Numbered from the stretch's first letter, positions 1 through 11,664 are shown. The stretch is 64,000 nt of DNA from Shinisaurus crocodilurus (GCA_021292165.1 CM037879.1:21723525-21787524), one strand, 5' to 3'. The notes: generated by a model not told the origin, from the sequence alone. A program made the numbers and translations.

Positions 1-133
1 AGCCTAATCTACCTCACAGGGTTGTTGTGAGGATAAAACGGAGAGGAGGAGGAGGATTATGTAAGCCGCCTTGGGTTCCTTGCAGGAAAAAAGGCGGGGT
101 ATAAATAAAATTAAATAAATAAATAAATAAATA
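1..133 (+). mobile_element. Sauria-type SINE, 3' part
   Basis: Carries the conserved tail: cctcacagggttgttgtgag, then the ggaggattatgtaagccgcc region, the aaggcggggtataaat motif and an (AAAT)n end. The tRNA-like head lies before the window. Confidence 0.85.
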
Positions 134-349
134 TATCCTGTCTTTCAAAGCAATAACATTTATAAAAGCATGAAACCCAGCTGTACCACATAAGTTCAGG
201 AACACCCAAGAAACTCTGTTTTCAAAGAGCAGCACAAACAGAAATTTGTAACCAACCAGCCACTCTACTCCGCACAATAACTGTGTTTGGATGTAACCCT
301 AAACCATGGTTTAGTGCTATGTGAATGACCCTCAAGCTTATGCACTCCC

Positions 350-622
350 CCCCTCCTGCCTCCAGTGTGGCCACAAAGAGGAGATTGGAAGCATCCATTT
401 CTAACTAACTTGTTTGTCATTTTGTCCAAACTGTGGTTAGTTTACACTATGGTTTACCCGAACAAGCTAGGATCAGAAACCATGTTTTGATTCTGGCTTG
501 TCCAAATAAACCAGTTTAAACTAACCACAGTTTGTCCCAGTTCAGATGAAACGACAAAACCAGTTAGTTGAAAATGGAAATGGATGCTTTCAGTTCCCTT
601 GCAACCACGCTGGAGGCAGGAA
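350..622. mobile_element. Long foldback (palindromic MITE)
   Basis: Imperfect inverted repeat: the left arm (about 350-480) from ctcctgcctccagtgtgg through CTGTGGTTAGTTTA is mirrored by the right arm (about 482-622) from TAAACTAACCACAG to tggaggcaggaagg. Almost no loop. No coding capacity. Confidence 0.75.
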
Positions 623-1019
623 GGGACAGGACAGGAGTGGGGTGTGTATGACACAGCACTAAATGTCAGAAACTGCTGACCACTGCCCCATGCATAACAC
701 ACACTAACACAGCCTCTCAGTGAAGAACCTTCCAGATTGACTCCACCCACCCAGGCTGGACACCAGGTCCTTTTGGACAGAAAGATACATAACTGGCTTC
801 CCATTCCTTGTTCGAGCAGCAAGGTCTACCTATTAAGCTCTGGGTGTCTTTGATTTCTAGTCTTCGTCTTCAGTCCTGACTCCTGGCTTGTTCTGTAGTC
901 CTGCCTTCCGGCTTGCCCTCTGATCCTGATTGCTCTTTGGTTCTGACCAAAGCCATATAAGGAGGCAGGCTTGCGAGGGAGCCAGCTCTCCGAGCACAAG
1001 GAGCCCTAGTGTTATGTTA
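623..1019. other. No gene recognised
   Basis: Single-copy-looking DNA with a pyrimidine-rich stretch (850-950) followed by catataaggaggcaggcttg. This could be part of an old LTR, but I see no boundaries. Confidence 0.3.
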
Positions 1020-2268
1020 GGCATACTTAGGAAAGGAAATTGAAAATAAATCTGCCAAGGTCATACTGCCTTTATACAAATCTATAGTGCGATTGCGCTT
1101 GGAATACTGTGTACAGTTCTGGTCACCGTACCTAAAGACGGACATTGTAGAGTTGGAAAAAGTGCAGCAAAGGGCAACTAAAATGATCAAGGGGCTGGAG
1201 CAACTCCCCTATGAGGAAAAGTGACAGCAGCTGGGACTGTTTAGCTTAGAAAAATGTCGAGTGAGGGGAGACTTTATAAGAGGTGTACAAAATTATGCAT
1301 GGTGTGGAGAAAGTGGACAGGGACTGGGAGACATTTTTCTCCTTCTCTCATTATACTAGAACCCTGGGTCATGCGACCCTTAAGTCAGTCATCCCCAACC
1401 TGGTGCCTTCCAGATGTTTCGGACTTCAACTCCCATCAGCCTCAGCCAGCATGACCAAAGGTCAGAAAGGCTCGCAGTTGTCATCACAAACATCTGGAGG
1501 GAACCAGGTTGGGGAAAGCCATCTTTGGGGTACATCTTTTTTTAAAATCCACCTGTGAACAGCTATAAAAAGTATAGATACACACTCAGGAACACAGTGG
1601 GGGTTTCAGCATGGGATCCAAAAGCTGCAGAGCAAGTGTGCCACACCAACTTTTTTTAAAGGTTCATGATTAAGTCAGAATTATGGGGAAGCAATACCCA
1701 AGGAGGACTGATATAATTGCAGTTTTGCATGCCATCAGTTGAGTAGGCTCAGGACACATAGATAACACTGTCACAACTTCTGTCTGAAGCCAGGCATGGG
1801 GTAAAAACAGGTGCCATGTGGCTTGCAGGAATTGGAGGCACTAAGTTCATTTGATTACCACACACAGTGAGAGGGAGAGAGACATCCCATGAAGCTGATT
1901 CGTGGGAGATCCAGGACAGAGAAAAGGAAGCACTTCTTCACACAGCACATAGTTAAACTATGGAATGCACTTCCACAGGATGTGGTGATGGCCACCAATT
2001 TGGACAGCTTTAAAAGGGGATTAGACAAATTCATGGAGAAGGCTATCAATGGTTACTGGTCCTGATTGGCTATATGCTACCTTCAGTATCAGAGGCAGTA
2101 TGCCTGTGTACTCCAGTTGCTGGGGAACATGGGCGGGAAGGTGCTCTTGCACTCATGTCCTGATTGTGGGATCCCGTGGCCAGCTGGTTGGCCACTGTGT
2201 GAACAGAGTGCTGGACTAGATGGACCCTTGGTCTGATCCAGCATGGCTTTTCTTCTGTTCTTAGAGGC
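1020..2268 (+). mobile_element. CR1-like LINE 3' region, interrupted
   Basis: Begins with ggaaattgaaaataaatctg and ends with the 3' signature ctggactagatggacccttgg then ctgatccagcatggc. The middle (1262-1880) has lost similarity or been replaced and contains a MITE. Other pieces of this family are at 15365-15985, 17225-17460, 41105-41203 and 44718-44905. Confidence 0.75.
1386..1521. mobile_element. Palindromic hAT-type MITE (family C)
   Basis: Terminal halves CCCCAACCTGGTGCCTTCCA and ggaaccaggttgggg mirror each other around a ggacttcaactcccatcagc core. Lies inside the CR1-like element, so it inserted later. No host gene in it. Confidence 0.75.
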
Positions 2269-3128
2269 TAACCGTTAGCCTGACAGCTTGTATCCCATTT
2301 GTTTGTGCAATCACACTCCACCAGTATGCAGTAACATCTCCTGAGAAAAATAAGACACTCAAGAAGAAAGACTAGGTAGCTCCATTAATGCCCTCTACTC
2401 CAAGTCAGTATCCAACACCACAGGTCCGATGCTACCATCATTCTGAAAGGTTCCAAATGGAATACAGCTGTTCTTTTAAATTGATGGGGGGAAATAATTT
2501 AGAGCATGCAGTGATGGTCAGGGCATTCATTCAGCGATATGAATTTTTCTCATGGTATGAAACTTAAAGTTATGCATATCCCACCCACCCCAATAAAAGC
2601 AAGTCTGTTCTTTCTTGTTTAAAACCACCTTCAAAGCTTGGAAGTTCAATCAATTCCCTGGTTTTAAGGTCTATGTTGAGTAGAGGAAGGACCTCACATG
2701 GTGCTACTGTGCTGTCACAAGCTAAAACCTTCACAGAAAACCGGCTTCATTTTTTTCTTAATTCAAAGGGCTCCCACTGCATTTCTCTTGCAGACATTAC
2801 ATAATTTCTGTAAAATTTGCTATGGGTAGAACACTTACAGTAAGCCAACCTGGTTTGGGGCGGGGAGAGAGATGAACACTGTATCAAGTATTACAACCAA
2901 TATTACAGGCATGCCAGCCTGTTATTAGATTCCTTGTTCTGTCATAAATCAGGGAGATTTAATGCTGCTCCCCCATGGTTGTTTTCCACACCACTCCAAC
3001 CATGTTAGAACATTGATATCATGTGGGAGGGGGAAATGTCTGGTTAATTGCTTCAGCAACCTCCTGGTGCAGGAAGTGATCCCCACAACAAAAGGGATTG
3101 TATATATATTATTACTCTTATAAACATA
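2269..3128. other. Unique sequence, no gene seen
   Basis: No coding exon, RNA gene or known repeat is recognised here. Confidence 0.4.
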
Positions 3129-3222
3129 TAGTATTACTCTTACAGACTAATTTAATATTATATATGCATATACATACATATGTATAAGCATATATTAGTC
3201 TATAAGAGTAATACTTTATTTA
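3129..3222. repeat. Short AT-rich foldback
   Basis: agtattactcttacagactaat (left, near 3130) is mirrored by attagtctataagagtaatact (right, near 3196), one mismatch, with a TATA-rich loop. It abuts the tail of the SINE that follows. Confidence 0.6.
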
Positions 3223-3520
3223 TTTAGTTAGTTAGTTATATTTATACCCCGCCTTTTTTTCCTGCAAGGAACCCAAGGCGGCTTACATTTATTTATTTAT
3301 TTATTTATTATATTTATTAATCGCCCATCTGGCCGGTCACCTGGCCACCCTAATAATCCTCCTCTCCATTTTATCCTCACAACAACCCTGTGAGGTAGGT
3401 TAGGCTGAGAGTCAGTGACTGGCCCAAAGTCACCCAGTGAGTTTCATGGCCGAGCAGGGACTAGAACCCAGATCTCCCGACTCCCAGTCCAACACTCTCA
3501 CCACTACGCCACACTGGCTC
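3213..3520 (-). mobile_element. Sauria-type SINE with L2 tail inside
   Basis: Reverse-orientation SINE with the tail at left and the tRNA-like head ending ccactacgccacactggctc at right. Between the gcttacat and aatcctcctc motifs, about 65 bp of foreign sequence (3286-3350, cgcccatctggccggtcacc) matches the 3' end of the L2 copy at 60340. This implies an insertion or a template switch. Confidence 0.75.
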
Positions 3521-3907
3521 TTATAATTGCTGATATGTTTTTACATTGTAATATGTATTTAAACTGTTATTTTTTAAAAGGTATGTAAATTAGTTGTTAA
3601 AGATTCTTCTGTATTATATGTTTCTCAGTTGCCCTTGATAAAGAGACATTCTCGCAACATGTTGGAAACCATAAACATTGCTGGGAAGTAACCACCCAGA
3701 CAGCTATTCTCACATGACTTCAAAGTTTAACATTACTGGAGTGGCCATCTTTCCAACTAGGATGAAGTTTACAATGGCTTTTGCCAGGCAAAGTGTGTCC
3801 ATTAAAGTGATTTGCATGCCTATGGTCAATCACACATGGGCACTAGATTTTGAAAAACTCAGCAACCGCCTTGCTTGGACCCTGGGAAAAGTATTATATT
3901 ATCTATA
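3521..3907. other. Unassigned AT-rich DNA
   Basis: Contains ttgataaagagacattctcg near 3637, loosely like Penelope-type element ends elsewhere in this window, but too weak to assign. Confidence 0.3.
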
Positions 3908-3909
3908 AT

Positions 3910-4050
3910 AGTCTTTCCCAACCTGATGTCCTCCAGATGTGTTGGACTTCAACTCTCATCAGCCTCAGTCAACATGGCCAATAGTCAGGAATGCTGGGAG
4001 TTGTAATCCAAAACATCTGGAGGGCACCAGGTTGGGGAAGGCTGGTCTAT
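3910..4050. mobile_element. Family C palindromic MITE
   Basis: Left arm tttcccaacctgatgtcctcc, right arm ggagggcaccaggttgggg. Complete-looking and non-coding. Confidence 0.75.
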
Positions 4051-4069
4051 AAAGATGGACTAGACTGCT

Positions 4070-4190
4070 TCGCATGTTTATAGACAGAAAAAAGACCTAC
4101 AACTCCCAGCATGTCCCAAGCAGCTGGCTAGGGCATGCTAGGAGTTGTACGCCTTTTTTTCTGTCTAAGCATGCATAGGATCGTGGCCTA
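4070..4190. mobile_element. Palindromic MITE (family A)
   Basis: Family A consists of GTGCAATCCTATGCATG then TTTAGACAGAAAAAAG, a cctacaactcccagcatg core, and the mirror image. This copy has both arms (acagaaaaaagacctacaac and ttctgtctaagcatgcatag) with decayed ends. Confidence 0.8.
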
Positions 4191-4938
4191 CGTGGGTTTA
4201 ATTATAGGTAGCCCGAGGTTCCTAGCTAGAACACTGAGGATGGAGGAGCACCAGATAAGGCAATGAAGAACATACCATAATTAGAGTTCCATCTCAATAG
4301 TTTGGGGCAATTTCAGATTTGTTTCGAGAGCAAACCTCACTCTATTGGCTTCCTTTTTTTACATATTACCAATGTTTTTCTAGGGCAGTGTGATTTTAGG
4401 TTCTAGGATCAAAGTAACTTGACAAGATACATGGATTTAATTACAGATAATGGAATTACTTTCCTTTGCGGAAATTAGAGTGCTGAATGGAAAGAGACCT
4501 CTGCTTTATCAATATTTACAAATTAGGTCATGTTTTATCACACTGGCTAAGAGAACACAGTGTGCTTAGATCTTTAACTCATTTTGAGGAACTTATTAAC
4601 ACTAAGAACTAAAGGTTTATTAAGGAAGCGAATGTTCTATCGTCTTCAGATGAAGAGTTGGATTCATATGTTTGTATGCATTAGTGGAATACCAACGCTC
4701 GTAATACTTAAAAGAAACTAGGAGTTTCAGCATAAGAGACAAACTTCCACACAGTCACACAGAAAAAGGTAACATTATCTTATTTCTAGTAAAACTAACA
4801 TAATTTTATCCTCATACGAGAGGTAACTGTTCGTTGGGGCATGAAGCAATGCTTACTGCATGTTCTTGGATACCATCGTGTCTTTAGGGAAGTTATATAT
4901 CTTATTCATATCCACCATTACTTTTCTTCTAGGCTCAC
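4191..4938. other. Unique sequence, no gene seen
   Basis: AT-rich DNA with no recognisable exon, RNA or repeat. Confidence 0.35.
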
Positions 4939-5076
4939 TAAGGGCGCAGTCCTATCCGTGTTAAGACATAAATAAGTCCTACAATTCCCAACATCCCCCA
5001 GGCAGCCATGCTGGCTGAGGGATGCTGGGAGTTGTAGAACTTATTTCTGTCTAAACATGCATAGGATAGTGCCCTA
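4939..5076. mobile_element. Family A palindromic MITE
   Basis: Ends CTAAGGGCGCAGTCC and ggatagtgccctaa are mirror images around the cccaacatcccccaggcagc core. Confidence 0.8.
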
Positions 5077-5384
5077 AAGGAATTATTTCCAACAGGGATA
5101 AGAGAAACAGTGCACAGTTTAAGTGAGACCCTCTTGGCATCCTTACGGAAGTCATCTAGAGGCCAAATTATTTCAGGATAACTGGTGGGCACAACCAACT
5201 TTTAAAAAATTTATTGTTTGACTATTGAATACTCTTTGCCTTCTGAAAACTGTCTCATCTGCTGCTCTGTTTTTTGTATTGTTAGGAAAGGCAGGATATT
5301 AATGTATAAATTATTTCAAATTCTGCTCTTATCAGTGAACCTGGCCCAACCATACAAAAAAATGGCTTTGCCAGCTAAATAGAT

Positions 5385-5491
5385 CAGCCTTCCCCAACCT
5401 AGTCCCCTTCAGCTGTGTTGGACGATGCTGGCTGGGGATGATGGGAAGTATAGTCCAACATGTCTAGGGGGGATCAGGTTGGGGAAGGCTG
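5385..5491. mobile_element. Family C MITE with 8-bp target duplication
   Basis: Ends CAGCCTTCCCCAACC and GGTTGGGGAAGGCTG. Flanks aaatagat (5377-5384) and taatagat (5492-5499) agree at 7 of 8, as expected for a hAT insertion. Confidence 0.8.
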
Positions 5492-5502
5492 TAATAGATG
5501 AC

Positions 5503-5626
5503 TTAGGGTGCAAGCCTATGCAAGTTTAGACAGAAAAAAGGCCTACAACTCCCAGCATGCCCTCAGCCAGCCATGCTGGGAGTTGTAGGACTCTTTTCTG
5601 TCTAAACATGCATTGGATTGCGCCTT
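5503..5626. mobile_element. Family A palindromic MITE
   Basis: Ends ttagggtgcaagcctatgca and cattggattgcgcctttaa with the usual acagaaaaaaggcctacaac arms. Confidence 0.8.
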
Positions 5627-5629
5627 TAA

Positions 5630-6298
5630 ACAAGTATCTTTCTTTAGAACGGCCATGCTCCAAGGAGAGCAAGTTCCATGATTACAGAAGCTGAACAATG
5701 TTGGTTTGATTCCTCTTGTTCGGTACCCACCCACCCCATTTTTGAAAAAAGGGATCATAGAAAAGAACTCTACGGCCTCAATAATGAAGAGATCAGAAGC
5801 GTATCCCGGTGCATAAACAATTTTTAAAATATATATATTTCAGGAAACTTTTCATTTTTCCATCCTCCTGATAAAAGTGCTAGCTGAAACCCGCTGGCTA
5901 CCCAGCAGGAACCTTTGATGCAACCTCTGCCTCAGAGAGGAGGAAAGTCTGTCAGCACACTCAGATATGATTTTGCAAGACTTTCTAAAGATCTGAATAT
6001 ACATTCAGTGCTTGCTGACTGACTACACAGTGGTGCAGCCAACACAGTGGCACAGCTGGACCTCAGGGATGAAGTCGATGGCCCTGCAGTCCAGAGGCCT
6101 CCCCGATGACCACCCAGAGAGTGGTGGGTGATTAGAGGAATGGCAAACAGCACCTAGTCAAGCTAGAGCCCATCAGAGCCAATGGTGCCACTGCAACATC
6201 CTTTCTTATTTTAAAAACATTTTATAGTCAGTGGAGGGTCAGCCAGGCGTGTACATGGATACGGGGTCACGTTTTATTGTTTTTACTTTAAAAACATG
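5630..6298. other. Unique sequence, no gene seen
   Basis: No exon, RNA gene or repeat family recognised. Confidence 0.35.
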
Positions 6299-6299
6299 A

Positions 6300-6428
6300 T
6301 GGGCTGGATCCAGATTTAGTCATAGTTACCCTCTGAAATCAATAGGACAAGTTAGTCATGAGTAACTCAAGTCTCATTTATTTCAATAGGTCTACTCTAA
6401 GTATGACTAGATCTGAATCCAACCCATT
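6300..6428. mobile_element. Palindromic MITE (family D)
   Basis: GGGCTGGATCCAGATTTAGTC at the left is mirrored by gactagatctgaatccaaccc at the right. Related short copies at 27440-27540, 30140-30240 and 57455-57525 carry the agtagacccactgaaat core. Confidence 0.65.
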
Positions 6429-6754
6429 ATTCCTTTCATTTCTACCACAAAACAACACTGATTTCCAAGTAAATGTGTTTAGCATCAAGGTGGCAGAAGC
6501 AAAATTCATTTGATTTCTGTTGTCATGATGGTGCTATGATTTAAGCGAGCTTAAAATGCAAAAGAGTGTGTCTTCTTCTTTTTTAATCGGGGTTGGCAAA
6601 CAGTCCTTCGCGGGGTCAGGTGGGGCCTGGAGGTGTTGCTCTAACATGTCAGGAATGTAGAAGGAGTTGTAAAGCCTGGAATTGCAGTGTGAGTGCAGGG
6701 GTGATAGAAGTGCTAGTTGTGTTCTTCACAACTGAAGTAATACACGTGGCTTAG

Positions 6755-6990
6755 GGGGTGCAGAGAATGTATAAAGATCAAGAAATTATAAAATGCAAGG
6801 AAACTAGAATATTTTGGTTTGGTCATATAGTGAGAAATGAAAAATATAGACTGCTGCAGCTGATTATACAAGGGAAAATAAATGGTAAAAGGTGGTGGTG
6901 GTCTTGGCTGAAAAACCATAAAGACTGGTTTGGGGGCAATATACAACATCATTGTGAAGAGCGGCCATATCGAAAGACTGTGTAGCCATG
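6755..6990 (+). mobile_element. RTE/BovB-like LINE fragment, ORF2 C-terminus
   Basis: An open frame (6758-6985) encodes FGHIVRNEKYRLLQLIIQGK followed by a Trp-rich stretch and SWLKNHKDWFG. This pattern is typical of the extreme C-terminus of RTE-type retrotransposon polyproteins. A short relic with no other domain. Confidence 0.6.
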
Positions 6991-7035
6991 ATGATGTCCA
7001 ACCTCTGGTAGGAGAGGAATGAGAAGAGGAAGAGG

Positions 7036-7193
7036 CTGGCTCAGCTTGTCTGAGTGTGGAAAGCTAAGCAGGGTCAGGCCTGGTTATTACTTGGATGGAA
7101 GACCCCTCCTCTAGTTTCCTGCACTGAGCAGGGGGTTGGACTCGATAGCCTTGTAGGCTCCTTCCAACTCTATGATCTATGAAATCTATGAAA
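7036..7193 (+). mobile_element. 5S rRNA-derived SINE with CR1-like tail
   Basis: The head contains AAGCTAAGCAGGGTCAGG then CCTGGTTATTACTTGGATGG, matching the internal promoter (A box to box C) of 5S rRNA. The tail, gggggttggactcgatagcc to tccaactctatgatctatg, matches CR1 3' ends. It is a transposed relic, not a 5S gene. Other copies are at 25326, 45150 and 52604. Confidence 0.8.
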
Positions 7194-7199
7194 GGAGGA

Positions 7200-8204
7200 G
7201 GAGGAGGGGGGGGTGCAGGGCAGGGCACCCCGTGTTTTCCCAACACTTCTTCCATTTGGGGGGGGGTTACCTGAAGGCGGAAAAAACAGTTAAAGAGGAA
7301 GAGATGAAATGGGTGCACAGTGCCTTTTGATTCATAGCACTAAGAGCCCTCTGTCAGAAAGCACCCCAAGACTAGTGGGGGAATGAGCTTGGATTTTTTT
7401 TTTTTTAACCCTTTATTAATTCCACTGTTTCAGGAGGAGGATAAGCAACTTTCTGTCACATGCATGCAGCACTGGAAATCAGCTAGTGCTAGCTGGGCAA
7501 ATAGAAGATTCATCATCATCATTCCACTCACTGCTCCCTGCCTCTCCCCAAATTCTGATCCATCCAACAGGCCTTGCCAGAACTGTAGGAGGGATCTGGA
7601 AAGCTATATTCTACCCTGTTTCTAACGCCAAGGTGCCCTTGCTCGGCTAGCCAACCTTCCAAATTTGCATTTCAAGCCCAGGGTTTCCCCTTGTTCTAAA
7701 CTTCCAGACTGGAAGGCTCAAATTGCATATATTTAACGTTTACATGCAGTTCAGGGGCATCCTGTTCAAAGCAGCACACGGTTGCAGAGTCTATGCAGTC
7801 AGCAGGAAAGACTTCCAAGGATACCGCGTGCCTAAGGAGGACACCACAAGGATTTCCTATTTAGAAGCTAAGAACTGCCATTCAAAATGTCACTCATGCC
7901 TCGAGCTAAGGTTACACTGGGCTAGGGTTTGCAAGCTTTGGGGCCTAATGTTAGGGTGCTGCAAGACCCAGGAGTTTATTCTTACCCAGGGTGTTTAGTA
8001 CACACAGGTCTACCCTTGTTTATGAGGGCACTTTTACTTACACACAGCCATGGTTGTTGGAGAGTTGCTTTCTCGCAATTCCGTTCACCTGGAGGCCATG
8101 TGTGAATCAACCACCCATCTAGGTCTTTTTCCCAGCTGGCCAACTCCCAGGAAGTATAGCTTCCAAATAGCGTGAAGTACTAGTTCCCCTCTACTCAGCA
8201 CTGC
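7200..8204. other. No gene recognised
   Basis: Holds a (GGA)n/G-rich stretch (7195-7270) and a T-run (7393). The rest looks single-copy and shows no exon. Confidence 0.35.
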
Positions 8205-8207
8205 TTA

Positions 8208-8730
8208 GGCCTGATCTTGAGTACTGCATCCAGTTCTGGGCACCACACTTTTAAAAAGGATGCAGACAAACTGGAAAAGGTTTAGAGGAGGGCAACAAAG
8301 ATGATCACTGGACTGGAAACAAAGCCCTATGAGGAGAGACTGAAGGAACTGAGCATGTTTAGCCTGCAGAAGACTGAGGGGAGATATGATGGCGCTCTTC
8401 AAGTACCGGTACTTGAAAGGTTGTCACACAGAGGAGGGCCAGGATCTCTTCTTGGCCATCCCAGGGTGCCGGACATGGAATAATGGGCTCAAGTTACAGG
8501 AAGCCAGATTCCGGCTGAACATCAGGAAAACTTCCTGACTGTTAGAGCCATATGACAATGGAACCAACTACCTAGGGAGGTGATGGGCTCTCCCACTCTG
8601 GAGGCATTCAAGGTGCGGCTGGACAGCCATCTGTCAGGGATGCTTTGACTTGGATTCCTGCATGGAGCGGGGGGGGTTGGACTCGATGGCCTGGTAGGCC
8701 CCTCCCAACTCTACTTTTCTATGATTCTAA
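8208..8730 (+). mobile_element. CR1 LINE 3' end
   Basis: Runs from tgatcttgagtactgcatcc through aaccaactacctagggagg to the 3' signature ttggactcgatggcctggta and ttctatgattcta. Typical 5'-truncated CR1 copy. No intact frame. Confidence 0.85.
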
Positions 8731-9156
8731 GGAGGGCCCCGACCATGTAGGGAAGGTCCAAACAATTTGCCCCACCTGCACCCACATCTTTGCAGCATTC
8801 ACATACAGCTGCAGCCACCGAATGGTAGCAAGGCATGGCAAAAAGGTTCCAGGACACTAGAGTGACTGGGGGAAATGCGTTTACCTGCATACCACCAGGG
8901 CTACCAAACATCTTTCAATTGCCTGAGGGCAATTTCAGACAAGCTTAGGGGGGGGGGCGCATTTCAGTGGGGGGAGGGACCAAAGGCAAAAGGAGACAAG
9001 GTGAAAAATACCAGCATATTTTATCTCAAAGCTCCTACTACCAGTTAACTAAGCGGAATGGAAACCCAAGTGAGTTGCAAACACCATGGCAATCCATAGC
9101 TGATGCTAAACTGCAAAAAATGAAGCTATGCACAAAAATGGGAGGAGGGAGCACAT
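8731..9156. other. No gene recognised
   Basis: Single-copy-looking DNA with a G-run at 8949-8957. Confidence 0.35.
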
Positions 9157-9353
9157 GATGCTCCATCATTTGGGTTGTTGTCCGTGGCATCTGAACCCAA
9201 TGAGGAACAACCCTGACTTGTAACCCAACAATGAACCATGGGTTACAAGTCTGGATCGTTCCTCGCCCAACAACATACAATTTCAGGTTTGGACATCATA
9301 GGCAATAATCTAGGATCGGAGGATCTCTGGGAATGGGCAGGCAGGTGCCAGCA
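9157..9353. repeat. Copy 1 of a recent 197-bp direct duplication
   Basis: Matches 10996-11193 with only two substitutions and one single-base indel. Contains the perfect inverted repeat GACTTGTAACCC / GGGTTACAAGTC flanking a 14-bp loop. Flanks of the two copies are unrelated. Confidence 0.9.
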
Positions 9354-9378
9354 TGGTTCATTTTGGATCCTTTAGACC

Positions 9379-9465
9379 AGGGGCAGGAAACCTGGTGCCC
9401 CACAGATATTTTGGACTATTGGCCATGCTGGCTTAGGCTTATGGGAATTGCAGTAGGTTGCCTAT
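9379..9465. mobile_element. Family C-like MITE, decayed
   Basis: Starts CAGGGGCAGGAAACCTGGTG and contains ggccatgctggcttaggctt; ends near taggttgcctatcc. No duplication of the target is clear. Confidence 0.55.
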
Positions 9466-9469
9466 CCAT

Positions 9470-10995
9470 GTTTTAAACCATGGTTTGGTTTGGAAGATTG
9501 TCTCAACTGAGCCAGAGTGTGGACCAGACTGAGCAAAAACGTTCACCCCAGGAGTATTATTACTGAGCACAGACAAAATTGCGCCATTATCCCATTTGCT
9601 ACAGACAATGTCTGAAACACACACACAAAAACTAAGCAGACAAGCTTTCCATCAATTTTCATACACACACACACAACAAATTAAATGTGAATGATTTGCC
9701 TGGATCCATATATAAAGCTGCCAGCCAATTTTTTTTAATGAAGCATTTCAGCGCCTGCAGGAAGTCACTTCAGAAATCCCAAACCTCCTCCACAATATAT
9801 CTCCAGGGTAGAGGGCTGGGACAGCGCACTGAGGAAGGGGTTGAGGCAAAGATCTCCACCCACACTCCCACCTGCCAAAGAAGCTTATGCAGGAGGGTGA
9901 AGAAAGGCCCGTCAACGTAACAAGATTCCCTGCCAGAAACAGGCGATGTGACTTCTCAAGCTCATGCTTCATTAACCCCAGTGAGTAACTGTTTTCAAAC
10001 ACCTGTTCCCATCTGCGCTCCCCGGGAAGTGATCGTGCATTTGTCAACTCCTCACAAGATGCAAGTCCCCACCCCATGTTGTGTCTCACCCCACTCCCAA
10101 TCTGAAGGCAAGGTGAAAGAGAAAATTAAGATTCTGGAAATCAGGAGCTTTGTCCCCCCCCTCCCCCGCCCACCCACCACGTTGCAGGAGGCAAGATATG
10201 CACACTTGGGAAGGTCAGACAATCTCGCAAAAGATCAGAATGATAAAGGATAATTAAAAAATGGGGCCAAGAGAGAGCACAAGGCAGAGCCACCTGGAAA
10301 GGGATTAGTACATCTTCTCCCCCTGTGGAGCGCAGAGCAAGCATCTGCATTCAAGGGCTGGCTTTTAACCTCTTAGATCATCCTGTTATCACCATTTAGC
10401 ATCCTCATCACACAACACACATAAGGACTTTCTTCTAAAGCAATCAGAAAAAGGCTTCCAAAGCTCTCACTTACTTCTACTCCTGTGACCCTTCTGAGCA
10501 TTAAGAGGATGCGCTGGCTGGTTGACCTTCACCTTTTGTCTGCGTTAAGCCTCACAGGGCCTCAGATACACAGCCATATGCACGTGATGCTAATGATTTT
10601 CTCAGGAGGTTTTGGCTGCTGCTTGTGTAAAAACACCGGTGTGGTAATTATCCCAGGTCCCACTGGTGGAAACAGCTACAGCTTGAATGCCCAATTACAA
10701 TAATCAACGGTAATTTAATGCGCTAACCCCCTTTCCAAGTGCTGGCGGGAGCGAGATGGGGAGGGGGGGAGAGAGGACTCCACACACAAACACCGAATTT
10801 GGTACCTGGTATGGAATGTAGCATCCAGAGAAGAAAAGTGACCAACATCAGTTTGTGGGCACTTGCCTGGTGACACTGCGACCTGGCTCACACATCAGCA
10901 ACAACCCATGGTTCATTAAACCATGGATTGTTGAAAATGAAGCAGGGGCAAGTGTGCAGGCTTCTGGCTGCTCCCACTGTGCTAAGTAACCCAGG
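9470..10995. other. Mostly unique DNA; possible conserved non-coding stretch
   Basis: Contains (CA)n near 9618 and 9664 and no exon. The stretch 10440-10740 (around ccttcaccttttgtctgcg and aacaccggtgtggtaattatc) is free of known repeats and rich in TAAT-type motifs, so it is a candidate regulatory element only. A short palindrome, caacccatggttcattaaac, lies near 10900. Confidence 0.3.
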
Positions 10996-11193
10996 GATGC
11001 TCCATCATTTGGGTTGTTGTCCGTGGCATCTGAACCCAATGAGGAACAACCCTGACTTGTAACCCAACAATGAACCATGGGTTACAAGTCTGGATTGTTC
11101 CTCGCCCAACAACATACAATTTCAGGTTTGGACATCACAGGCAATAATCCTAGGATCGGAGGATCTCTGGGAATGGGCAGGCAGGTGCCAGCA
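10996..11193. repeat. Copy 2 of the 197-bp direct duplication
   Basis: Differs from 9157-9353 by a C/T and a T/C change and an extra C in aataatcctagg. Same orientation, starts 1839 bp apart. Confidence 0.9.
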
Positions 11194-11664
11194 CACTTAC
11201 TCACTCTCACTCATTCACAGCAACCTGGGGTTTGTTTAAACGTGGGGTATTCATGACGTGTGAGCTGGGCCAGTAAAAGCCAAGCGTGGGGAATGGTGGA
11301 AGGGTTGGAAGCCTATGCTCTGAATGGCTTCTTTTGCTTCCCTATGGCTAGCAGAAGTCATCAAGCTCTGAAATAAAGCCGGACTATGAAATTCAATCTG
11401 TGTTATTTATTCAGATTGCAGAACTGTACAGAATTTGTTGCTGTGCAGGTTGAACATAGCCAAGGAAGAGGACTGTACAAAGCTGCTCCGGTTTTTTGGA
11501 CAGGGGCTCATACGCCTTAAGGATTTACATGAGGCATTTCTTAAACTCAATGCACACCCAATGAAATTAAAACACAGATTGACACACTTAGTACCCCAAG
11601 AATAATCTACTACAGGACAGGCCCGGAAAAGAAAGTGACAGAACACCACTTGTTGTCAGCTACA
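11194..11664. other. No gene recognised
   Basis: Single-copy-looking. The short open frames here have no recognisable family. Confidence 0.3.

Noticed and set aside
7036..7193. 5S rRNA gene
   Set aside because: Only the internal promoter part is 5S-like and it is fused to a CR1 tail; three other copies show the same fusion, so it is a SINE.
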